Shown one piece after another: positions 22,896 through 32,400 of a stretch of 64,000 nucleotides of DNA. The notes below the pieces were generated by a model. It did not search any database and was not told the DNA's origin. It saw nothing but the letters and a program-made list of their open reading frames with translations. Both the position numbers and the translations under genes were made by a program. Position 1 is the stretch's first letter. The number at the start of each line of letters is the position of its first letter. Source of the DNA: Gonocerus acuteangulatus (lineage: Eukaryota > Arthropoda > Insecta > Hemiptera > Coreidae); the NCBI GenBank assembly GCA_946811695.1, contig OX328125.1, positions 43,272,709 through 43,336,708 on the forward strand. The letters are read 5' to 3'.

Positions 22896-23664
22896 TCAGT
22901 ATGAATAAACACTTCTTTGAGTAATGTTTAATTTAGTTGTTGAGACATAAATTATAAAAATCTTGGCCCTTGAATTCATTTTGTACAGCTTCCACATTCG
23001 GTTAACAATAAATTCCATAAACGATATTCGGTTTAATATTTCCAAAAGGGTTTTATCGAGGTCCTGCTTCCAAGGATAAGCTGTTTCAATATGACACCGA
23101 AATTTGTTAAAAGGTTGAGTAAATGTAGTCTTCGGTTTGCCTCGTCCAAAAATTTGATATTTTTTTGATAGGTTTGTCATCCTGAACCAGCCCGATTTGC
23201 TGATTCAAAGATTCTTGACAGAATACAGTGGTTAAGTTGGAGCTAGCGTCGAGTAGTTCTTCTAGGAAGTTGTCAACGTCAGGGGTCATATTCATCTGAC
23301 TAGCTGCTTTTGCGAGGACCTTATCAATTCTAGGTCAGGGTCTATCTCCATATTGTTTTCTAAAGCATGCAGGAGTGTATCAGCTGTGGATATAGGGTAT
23401 CATGATAAGGCGTCTGCTAAAAAGTTTGCTTTGCCTTTTAAATGTTTGATATCAGTCAGCTAATTGAAATATTCATTTCATTAATCGAGAATTTGAATTT
23501 TTCATTTTAAATATCCAAGTTAATGGCTTATGGTCCATCTGTAGTGTAAAATGTCGATGATGATTGTCGAATATTTCAGCATCATTCAAAATGGAATAGA
23601 AAATTACCATTGGCCATCTTTGTGTTCCTCTTAGAACATTACAAGGGGAGCACATTTTATCCAC
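22896..23664 (-). mobile_element. gypsy-type pol remnant (RNase H and following linker)
   Basis: Minus strand: RNase H end (FTLQMDHKPLTWIF at 23664-23473), then KGKANFLADALS near 23440-23400, then a broken linker region (22896-23300). Several stops and frameshifts. This is the order expected for a gypsy/errantivirus-like pol, but the clade cannot be fixed from so little. Confidence 0.75.
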
Positions 23665-23669
23665 TACGT

Positions 23670-24240
23670 CTATGCCAATTTCTTTACCCCTGTTTCTTCA
23701 TCAATCTCAGCATCCATATGACTACATATGATATGACAAGTACATTTGTCTTGTTTTTTTTTTTTTTTATTTTGTGGTACGTACCAATGTGTCCTCTTTT
23801 CTAAAAGCAAATATGCTAGAAAATGGTTCTCTGTTTTTACAATTTTTAATTCATTGGGGATTTGCCACTTATTCTTTCTTAGTGTCCCAACTTTGGACAA
23901 CTTGAATTTTGTGGCTAAGCTGCAAAGAAGTGTGACGTCACTAAACCAGTTATCTGCAGTTATATTTCGGCCGGAATTGACTAGAGGAGTTACGAGGTTC
24001 TATAACATCAACTGTTTTGTTACTAAGGACCGAAAGGTTGCTGTCCCGCATAAATTTTCATGTTACATCTGTAGTATACACGAGAATCACATGCGGCTAG
24101 AATTTTAATTCCGTATTTTGCGGATTTCCCTCCTGTTTTGTTTCCCTGTAATCAAATCTCATGACTCAAAGCAAAAATCTAAATCGCATTAGACTCATAG
24201 TGAGTTAATATTCGGATAGTATTCCGAATCCGTCGGCAGT
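23670..24240 (-). pseudogene. piggyBac transposase fragment
   Basis: Minus strand: AKYGIKILAACDSRVYY and NMKIYAGQQPFGP (about 24120-24020), then after two stops NITADNWFSDVTLL with the catalytic Asp (about 23970-23930), then KVGTLRKNKWQIP (about 23900-23860) and YLLLEKRTHWYVP. This is the standard motif order of piggyBac transposases. The reading frame is broken by stops and the N-terminus is gone. No TTAA-flanked termini recognised. Confidence 0.85.
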
Positions 24241-24601
24241 CCATAGGTCTTCTAGATTTACCTACCATTCAGCCATGCTCAATCTTCGTTACATGTCGGT
24301 ATTTTGCCAATCCAATCCAATCCACCCGATATGGAGACCCAGGACTATGTCACATGTTGTGCAACCTGGGAAACAAAGACCTGTATAACACTTACCACAG
24401 ACTTCCATTAGCATTATACACATGACAATATCAATGCTCCTAAAGATGTTCCCTTTGGTATCAAATATAAAGGTATGACGGCTATGTATAATTCTAGTGT
24501 ATTTGGATTTGCACCATGTTGTTCAGGGTGCTCATAAAAAACAAAACATATACTACGTATGTACTTTATTGTAAATATATTAATAAATGAATATGCCTTG
24601 T

Positions 24602-25909
24602 TCATTTATTGTACAATTTGTTGAACCAAAGGTCCTGCATGTCCTCAATATCATCAAATAGATCCATATCCTGTGTATCCAAAGTGGATTCAACCGCAAC
24701 AGTGGACGACGTACTTGAATGCTCTTCTGACGTAGCGCGTTCCTTCAACAGATTGTACAGTCCGTCTGGACGAGGCTGAAGAACGCTGTCGTTTATGATG
24801 TCATCGACGGGTTCGGTCCTGATAGCGACGTATCCTCGTCCTAAATTCAAGTGAATTTGGAAATGGATAACCGTTACATAATACAATCACAGGTGTACGG
24901 TTTACTAAGTTTCTGTCCTCGAATTTAATATAAACGGACATAGGAGTACCGGCAAACAACAATTTAAAGCTTTCCAAAGCTGTCGGCTCTAAAGTTCGGT
25001 TCATCAAATAGTAGTAGGTTCCGTCATGTACAATCTTGGAATGGAAATTGTGACATGCAGTTGCTGTTACCAATATATCTCGTATTGAGCATGAGTTTGG
25101 CAACTAGATTGGCAAAGTACTTTTTCTCTACAGAAGGAGCCCTGTATTACTAAACAGTTTTCCTTCCCAGACGAATGTGTGAGAAGCCGGTAAAGAAAGG
25201 TAAGGCCTTTGTCTGTGTACGTGACATTTGAGGATGGAGTAATAACCATAAGAAGTCCTATGTTGCCTCCGGAGACATCATGTTATCCCCTTGTAAAGGG
25301 TGATACAGAACGTGATTGGCTTTTGCTACAAGTTTTCTTAACCCCTCCAGTGATAATTTCGATAAAAGTGTTTTATGCATTTTTAGAGCGTCTTTGAAGA
25401 TAGAATGTCGTTCGGTAATATATCTAAATTTGGGATGCCCAAGCCACGCATCCGTAGGCGTTATATTATGGTCTGGAGTGATTATTTTTTTTGTTTATAT
25501 AATTCTTCCCGTTTTGTGTGATCTCTTCCGTGTCCCTGAATAGTCTTAGCATGTTTTTGTAAATAACGGGATGCGTGACTTTGTTGATTATGAATTCGGC
25601 ATATCGCAAAGTAGCCTTCCATCTCAGTTGCTTCGGCAGCTTTTTGGCTTCCGCGTATGGCATGATCCGTAGATTGACAACATGGGTTCCAGCATTTGCC
25701 TCCGAAGTGGAACCAACACCTTTCCCGTCCTGGTATCGACGAATAATATTGCAGGGGAACGAGATAGTGCCCTGTGGAATAACTAACTCCTCGTCGGAAG
25801 ACCCTAGGATTGAATTGACCTTGGCTGCTGCAGGCATCGAGATTGTTCTCGAACTGTTCGGTCGGGCTCTTATCCGAGTTAAGTGGACAAAGTCCAAGCC
25901 AGCAGTCAC
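24602..25909 (-). pseudogene. NS1: Densovirus-like NS1 (SF3 helicase) fragment
   Basis: NS1 is the replication initiator and helicase of parvoviruses. On the minus strand, 25909-25466 is an open N-terminal part without a clear HUH motif. A degraded Walker A region follows near 25140-25110 (PSVEKKYFANLVAKLM in one frame), then a Walker B-like LLLFDEPNF near 25010-24985, then motif C and flank in a third frame (SVYIKFEDRNLVNRTPVIVL, about 24950-24880; CNGYPF). An acidic C-terminal tail runs to 24602. At least three frameshifts separate the blocks, so this is an old fossil. Densovirinae-like or bidnavirus NS1 are both possible. No VP gene is seen nearby. Confidence 0.75.
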
Positions 25910-25984
25910 GAGAGTACTCAGCTATACATATTCACAATGAGTAAACTCCCTTCCGTGAAATAACTCATTTCACAAAATAAAACA

Positions 25985-26045
25985 AAAAGGAGGCCCGGTG
26001 GCCGTGAGCACTTAACACTCCGTGGCAAAGGATCCTGGGTTAAAT
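25985..26045 (+). repeat. SINE-A 5' head fragment
   Basis: 'aggcccggtggccgtgag' then 'cacttaacactccgtggc' and a decayed B box (tgggttaaatc). The body is missing. It lies at the 3' edge of the gag remnant and truncates it. Confidence 0.7.
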
Positions 26046-26773
26046 CTTGGTTGGTTGAAGTGTTTATGGGTTTTTTTATGTGTAGATCCTTTTTTGTGGT
26101 ACAAACCTTCTGACCTTTCCCCAGGCCTATGTATGCTGCCTGACTTAATTAGACCTTCAAATAATAAATGATTCTCGCTATGAATTAGGTTTCTTAAATC
26201 AACTAAAGTTCGTAATTTATCCGCTTTGGACATAAGGTTCCTGTGGATATTGAGGTGCATTTCTTTACAGAAATAATATAACAAATTGTTTTCCATTTCT
26301 GCTACTATTATATTTTTTTTGGCAAAATTTTCAATTCGGTATTCACTAATTATTAGAGATCTGATTTTATCTAACCTCTGTAAAAAATCGAATGGATGCT
26401 CTTTGAAATGTATCTTGGTGCCGAATAACTCGGAAGTTAATTGTTCTACTGACCTACTGTCCTTAAATGTTCTCTCTAAGTACGTTATTAACTCTTTTAC
26501 CGTATTAAATTCACATGTCTTATTAATATAGTCTGCCTCGTCCGTCAGCCTAGCGAGTATCTTACTGAGGAGTAGTCTTTGTTCATTATCAGCTTTACAG
26601 ACAATACTAAAAACCTGTTTGCACATAGTCACAAACTTTAAAAGATTATGGGGATTCCCATCAAAATATGGAATATGGTCAGCCACTTTAATTTGAAAGC
26701 TCGCCATGTCTATTCTTGATTCTATATTCAAATTGCTGAAATTCTGAATAACCGAGTTTAAAACGTTATCCAT
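26012..26773 (-). CDS. gag: LTR-retrotransposon Gag, C-truncated
   Basis: About 253 codons from ATG 26773 on the minus strand. The fold-type gag segment reads VADHIPYFDGNPHNLLKF, followed by FKEHPFDFLQRLDKIRS and a basic His-rich tail (KKGSTHKKTHKHF). No zinc knuckle is seen. Gag forms the particle that packages element RNA. It lies downstream of a leader and a tRNA-Lys-type primer site (27065-27082), so it is in its original place. The frame ends in SINE-A sequence, so the C-terminus and pol have been lost or replaced. It resembles gypsy/errantivirus gags. Confidence 0.75.
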   Translation of the reverse strand: MDNVLNSVIQNFSNLNIESRIDMASFQIKVADHIPYFDGNPHNLLKFVTMCKQVFSIVCKADNEQRLLLSKILARLTDEADYINKTCEFNTVKELITYLERTFKDSRSVEQLTSELFGTKIHFKEHPFDFLQRLDKIRSLIISEYRIENFAKKNIIVAEMENNLLYYFCKEMHLNIHRNLMSKADKLRTLVDLRNLIHSENHLLFEGLIKSGSIHRPGERSEGLYHKKGSTHKKTHKHFNQPRFNPGSFATEC

Positions 26774-27064
26774 ACACAATTACAAAATACTTAAAATTAA
26801 CTTACAGTTAATTCCTCTGGAGATTTCCAACTGCTACGGAGTACCTCGGGTAGAGTGGATTCTGTAGAGTTCTAAGTTCTTCGCAGCAAAGTCGACGTCC
26901 TGACGTTCCACTAGGCAATCTCGGGTAGATTACACCTTCCTGGACCTGAAGATTTGACTGAAGTCTTCACAGGTTGGATACCTCATAAGTGGATCCAATC
27001 CAAGTCGTGGAAACGAACAGTTCAAAATCAACCGCGAAATTTTGACTGCATTGATAAACAAGCA

Positions 27065-27082
27065 GTCCCTGTTCGGGCGCCA
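27065..27082 (-). promoter_or_regulatory. tRNA-Lys-type primer binding site
   Basis: Minus strand TGGCGCCCGAACAGGGAC, 18 bases complementary to a lysine tRNA 3' end, the same primer site used by lentiviruses. It lies just inside the LTR boundary and 290 bases before the gag ATG. Confidence 0.85.
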
Positions 27083-27162
27083 ATTACGAAATCTCTTTTG
27101 GGATTAACGTTTTTAAAAAGTTTTATTTAAGCAAGTTACATGAGATCATACATGAAATATAT

Positions 27163-28120
27163 TGTTATAATTAAACTAAAATGAATTAATTAAAATATTT
27201 GAATTAGAGAATTGTGCCACGTTGAGTCGGCAAAAGGTATAATATTTAAATTTAAAAACTCTTTTTCTCAGGGGTCGGGTTCGAGTCCAGTAAAGTAAAA
27301 CAAAGATAATTTTAAATAAGACCCGGTAGCCGTGAGGGTTAAGGCGTGAGCTCTTAACACTCCGTGCCAAAGGTCGTGGGTTCGATTCCCACTAGGGACG
27401 GTGGCTTTTCTTTCGAAAAAAGAAAAGGCATCACCCCTATCCTGGCTAGAAAAGGGTGGTAACCTATAGATAACCCGTCCTAAAATTCGTAGTTAATAAT
27501 AAATGGACGTTAAAATTTAAATAATTTTAAATAATAAAAACAAAACAAAAGAAAAAACTCATAGATAAGTTACATCCAGGCATAGGAATAAACAAGCATT
27601 ACCTGATATAAAGCCAGCTTTGTATTAACTGCATAGGACAGGATCTGCTTTACAACTGTATCTTCATTTACAGACTGAGCCTAGGCTTCATGAAAACTGA
27701 TGACCATCTGAGACTAGCTGTGCACTGAACGAGAGCTGCATTAGGAATGACTGTAGCTTCTTTTGAACTGCACTTATGAGACTGTATCTTCTTGTTAACT
27801 GAACTGCACTTATGAGATTGTATTTTCTTGTGAACTGAACTGCTTTTAACAGACTGACATGTATGTGACTGTTTCTTCCATTACAACTCAACAGACTGCC
27901 ATATGAGACTGGAGCCACCTTTTCACAGACTCAACTCAACTTTCATGGCGGGAGCGTCCTACCGGTATCCAATGCTACCTGTATCCACTGCTAGACAAAT
28001 ATAACCAATAATATTTGTTTATCCCAATTGAATTTAACATATCAATGAGCTTTTTGAATTTTCAGAATTTTCTGTGTTAATTTTAAAAATTTTAAATATA
28101 TAATGTAAAATATCATTACA
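27163..28120 (-). repeat. 3' LTR of non-autonomous LTR element
   Basis: Starts TGTTATAATT, ends ATCATTACA. About 755 bp without the SINE-A at 27319-27521. Confidence 0.85.
27319..27521 (+). mobile_element. SINE-A, full copy in LTR
   Basis: Head 'acccggtagccgtgag', B box GGTTCGATTCC near 27378, tail 'aataaatggacgttaaa'. Perfect 12-bp duplication TAATTTTAAATA (27307-27318 and 27522-27533). The matching site in the other LTR is empty, which confirms the duplication. Confidence 0.95.
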
Positions 28121-28473
28121 TTTGCACTTCTGTCAAAAAAAAAAAAATAATAAAAAAATGATTTATGCTCGGTTTTAAAATAAAAATAGAATTCAAAATT
28201 TAAATTTGGTTATCGAGATTAGAACTATTGGTCAGCCTGTTATTATTTATTCAAATTTTCAATAACTTATTTTGTTACATAATTTTTATTCATTATCATT
28301 TCTCAATTTAAATTATCATTTTTCATTGTTCATTTTTAAACATTATCATTATCAAACTATCTTATCCTAAACTAATACAATTTGTAAATTTATGATAAAT
28401 TTTTAAGTATTATTATTATCAATTGAATCTTATACAAAACTAATTCTAAATTTAAAAAATTGTTCTGGATCCA

Positions 28474-29668
28474 CTATTTATCATTAAAATCTTTTCTGCA
28501 TCTGTCCGAATTATTTCGAAGGATTTGATTTATTCTCTTTCGAGGTGGCCGATTTAATTTTGCAATTTTTTCTATCCTATTTTGACATTGATACTTAAAA
28601 AGAAATTTTACTTTATTTCCAAAATTGATGTCCAAATTTTTCAGATTATTGTTGTTAACATTTTTATTCATTATATTATTTTGATTATTACAATTATTAT
28701 AACTCATTATTTTTAGATTAATTATATAATCATCAACTAATTTTTTAATGTTATTTTGTTTCAAAATCTTTTCCATAACGTTTGTACTTATTTTATTTTT
28801 AAAATTATCATTAGTTATTTTATTTTTAATTAGTTGATTTATTTTCTCATTTTTATTATTCAAATTACTCAATAATATTTCTTTACATTTACCATCTTCA
28901 TTCAATAAACAAACATACTCACTTTCATCTTTAGTTTCAACAAATATTTTATTTTCTTCAATTTTTTGATCATTTATACTACAATCATAATTCAAATTAT
29001 CTTTTATTAATTCACTTAAATTATCATTATATTCAATTAAATTTTCATCATTTTTCTCATTATTTTTATTAAGAATGTCATCACATTTTTCATTGCATAT
29101 CTGTACTATTTTGGAAATGTTTTCTTCGTGTTTAAAACAGTCATTTTTTTATATCAGCAATATTTGTTGTGTTTATTTTTTGTTTTTGATCTAAATCATT
29201 AATAGAATTTTCTGATTTTTTATCACGCCCATTTATACCTTGTTTTAGCAACTCAATTTTAATGTCTATATCTTTAGATATTTTCTTTTCAATGTTATCG
29301 AATGATGTTCTAATTTGGTTGCATAGTTCTGTTTTTAATTCGTTATTTTGGCTGGCTTGTCCTGTTTTTAAATCGTTAATTTGGCTGGCTGGTCCTGTTT
29401 TTAAATCGTTAATTTGGCTGCTTAATTCGTTACTTTGGCTGGCTTGTCCTGTTTTTAAATCGTTAATTTGGCTTAGTAACATTTGCAGGACCTCGCCCAT
29501 AGTATTAGCCATTGGTTCCACGTATTTTACTTCCTGTATTGGTTGTAGGAACTCGCCATTAGCAACAGCTGTCGGTTCCGCATATTCGACTTCCTCGCAT
29601 TGGATGATGTCATCACCAGACACGTTCTGGCTTCCATTCGAAATATTTAAAATACTACTTTCCAACAT
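28474..29668 (-). pseudogene. Gag-like coiled-coil protein, one frameshift
   Basis: ATG 29668 lies about 50 bases inside the 5' LTR. The first part (to about 29144) has tandem repeats of a unit like QINDLKTGQAS, then a Lys/Glu-rich coiled-coil-like stretch. A one-base indel in an A7 run near 29143-29150 breaks the frame. The next frame continues to 28474 with an Asn/Lys-rich region and a basic C-terminus (PPRKRINQILRNN). Together about 395 codons. It has no zinc knuckle or protease. Its position directly after the primer site makes it a gag-like protein; its function is not known. Confidence 0.6.
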
Positions 29669-29718
29669 TTTAATTTATTTATTATTACTTTACTTAGCCA
29701 ACAAGTTGGACGCCAAAA

Positions 29719-30534
29719 TGTTATAATATAAATAAAAATTTTATTTTTAATTAGTTTATCTACGTTACGCCTCTACGTTGGGAGCCAAAATAATTATAAT
29801 TAAACTAAAATGAATTAATTAAAATATTTGAAGTAGAGATTTGCGCCACGTTGGGTCGACAAAAGGTATAATATTTAAATTTAAAAACTCTTTTTCTCAG
29901 GGGTCGGGTTCAAGTCCAGTAAAGTAAAACAAAGATAATTTTAAATAATAAAAACAAAACAAAAGAAAAAACTCATAGATAAGTTACACCCAGGCATAGG
30001 AATAAACAAGCATTACCTGATACAAAGCCAGCTTTGTATTAACTGCATAGGACAGGATCTGCTTTACAACTGTATCTTCATTTACAGACTGAGCCTAGGC
30101 TTCATGAAAACTGATGACCATCTGAGACTAGCTGTGCACTGAACTAGAGCTGAATTAGGAATGACTGTAGCTTCTTTTGAACTGCACTTATGAGACTGTA
30201 TCTTCTTGTTAACTGATCCGCACTTATGAGATTGTATCTTCTTGTGAACTGAACTGCTTTTAACAGACTGACATGTATGTGACTGTTTCTTCCATTACAA
30301 CTCAACAGACTGCCATATGAGACTGGAGCCACCTTTTCACAGACTCAACCCAACTTTCATGGCGGGAGCGTCCTACCGGTATCCAATGCTACCTGTATCC
30401 ACTGCTAGACAAATATAACCAATAATATTTGTTTATCCCAATTGAATTTAACATATCAATGAGCTTTTTGAATTTTCAGAATTTCCTGTGTTAATTTTAA
30501 AACTTTTAATTATGTAATGTAAAATATCATTACA
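29719..30534 (-). repeat. 5' LTR of non-autonomous LTR element
   Basis: Direct repeat of 27163-28120 from 'taattaaactaaaatgaatt' to ATCATTACA, with a roughly 70-90-bp extra segment near the TG end. No SINE. Confidence 0.85.
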
Positions 30535-31037
30535 ATATCTACACTAGGCTAGAGACGGGCGCGGACAGATTGGAGGCTAAGGAGTGTGTGAGGAGGGGAG
30601 AGGAGGGACCCTTATATATGATGGGATAGGACAGTGCTGAGTAGACAAGAGATAAACACTTGTAGTCCCATAACATACTATGTAACAAAAATTAACTTAC
30701 GTCCACTGACACAGCCCCAGATTATAGCAAAGTCCTCAATATGATTCTTCAAAAACTTCTTAATTACATTCTAACAACCTAGTTAGACACTGCCAGCAAC
30801 CAAGTTATGAGCAGTCTAGCTTCTATCTGGAAAACAACTGACAATCTCCTGGGTTGAGATGCCTTCTTGATTTTAGATTAAGGAAATTTTAGTTATGTTA
30901 GCATTCCATATTACTACGAAGATATTTCTTCATACATTATTCCAATTGAATCCATAATATCCCATGTAGTTTGGATATCACTACAATACGTATATGAATA
31001 CAATTTTTTTGGTGCTAAAGACCTAAGCAGTAGATGC

Positions 31038-31085
31038 ACCAAAAAAAAAAAAAATAAAAAAAAAAAAAATAAAAATAAAAAAATG
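31038..31085. repeat. A-rich simple repeat
   Basis: (A)n interspersed with T (aaaaaataaaaa pattern), preceded by a short segment 'cctaagcagtagatgcacc' that may be a degraded SINE-B tail. Confidence 0.8.
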
Positions 31086-31189
31086 AATACAATTTGAAGA
31101 TCTTTACATTAATGTTGGGAAATCCTCGATCCAAGTCTTAAATCCCGCAGTTGTGGCTGGGTGCTGCTGTTCTGGTGATAGCCCTGTCT

Positions 31190-32400
31190 TCAGTTGCTAC
31201 TGGTTGGTTCTAATTGTGTGGGGAGATCGTGAGGGTTGGAGTTTGTGGTGATCTTTGTCTCTGGAATCTATGTTTTGTATCTGGCGCAACCGTATCCTAG
31301 TTTTTGAATTGTGTGCTGTTGTCGTATTGACACTCAATATCTCAGGAGGTTTGTTTCTCAACTCTGTTATGCCTTCATCCTGGGATGGTGACCGAGGAAG
31401 AGGGATGTTGCATGTGTATTCTTGGGTTCCGTTTTTAGTATCTCCAATCTCCAGCATTGATGGGCTCAACTTCCTCGGTGGTGTCGTGACTGGAGTTGTA
31501 CTGTACCTTCGCTCCATTTTGTGACTGACTTTTTTAGGAGAACATCACCTTTTTATATGTTTTTCTTTGTTTTAATTCAGGAGAATTAAGGAGTTTAGGA
31601 TTTTGTGTCAGGATTATTTTTGATTTGAAGAGAAAAGGTTTTGTTGTTAGGGGAGATCACAGGATAAGGGCCGGAATAAGCAGGGGTAAGGGTCAAGGGT
31701 CTTGCGAATTGTGTCGTCTCTTAGAAAAACATGTCTGCTTGTGAGCAAGTCTTGTGGAATGAATACTTTGTTCCTTTAAGATGGCCAAATTTTGCCTTTA
31801 TTGTTTTGAATCCTTTTGGAAAAAGTATTTCCGCTTGGGGCATTTGGATTAAAAAAATCTTGTGGAAGTCAAAGCGTTTGTCCGTACACTTCCTCGGCTA
31901 CACTAAGGTCCTCCTTTATTGTTGCTCTAAGTCCTAGCAGCAGTGTTGGTAGCAAGTCGACCCAGCGTGTGCTGGCCATGTGTGCCATGATTGCTGCTTT
32001 TAGGATTCGATGCCATCTTTCTACAAGACCGTTAGCTTTTAGTATGGATCTACTTGATTCCCAATAATTTGGAAAGGCAAGAAAAATTCTCTATTCAAAT
32101 TGAGGACCCTGATCTGTGGTGATTTTAACCGGTACTCCATAACGTGAGATCCATCGACCATAGAAAGTTGTAGCGATTGTATGCCCTGTGATGTCTGGAA
32201 TAGGTATGGCTTCTGGCCATCTTGAATCTATCATTGTAAGTAGGTAATTCATCCCTTTGCTTTGAGGAAATGGACCTACTATGTGCAGGTGTGAGTTTTT
32301 CTGAGAGCCTGAAGGTGCTTTTGTATGGCATTGAATTTTTGTTTTCTGGCAGGCTGTACAGTTTTTTGCCCAGTTATATGTCGGTGTTCATACTAGGTCA
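31190..32400 (-). mobile_element. gypsy pol remnant (integrase core to C-terminus)
   Basis: Minus strand near 32230-32110: [20 protein letters not shown], then [17 protein letters not shown], the D-D part of the integrase core. The zinc-finger region lies near 32380-32340. Further toward 31190 the C-terminal region is readable only across stops and frameshifts. The 31517-31197 frame is a Pro/Thr-rich tail. It could be the 3' half of the same element whose gag lies at 26 kb, but this is unproven. Confidence 0.78.

Larger units (their letters stand above)
27163..30534 (-). mobile_element. Complete non-autonomous LTR element
   Basis: Two long direct repeats (27163-28120 and 29719-30534) with TG...CA ends flank an internal region coding only a gag-like protein. 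A perfect 4-bp target duplication ATAT (27159-27162 and 30535-30538) shows insertion into the older LTR. A primer site TTGGCGTCCAAC lies next to the right LTR (minus-strand 5' LTR). No protease, RT or integrase is present, so it must have moved with help from another element. The LTRs differ by a SINE-A in the left one and by a roughly 70-90-bp extra segment near 29728-29800 in the right one. Confidence 0.85.
27083..30697 (-). mobile_element. 5' LTR of the gag element, split by a nested element
   Basis: The LTR lies at 27083-27162 and 30535-30697, separated by the nested LTR element. The ends are uncertain. On the minus strand it may start AGTTAATT (30697) and end GTAATT before the primer site, as in errantiviruses, rather than TG...CA. 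A TATA box (CATATATAAGGG) lies near 30610-30625. Confidence 0.6.

Noticed and set aside
29143..29150. Programmed -1 frameshift at an A7 run
   Set aside because: The downstream open frame is reached by +1 (or -2), not -1, so the slippery heptamer does not explain it. A simple indel is more likely.
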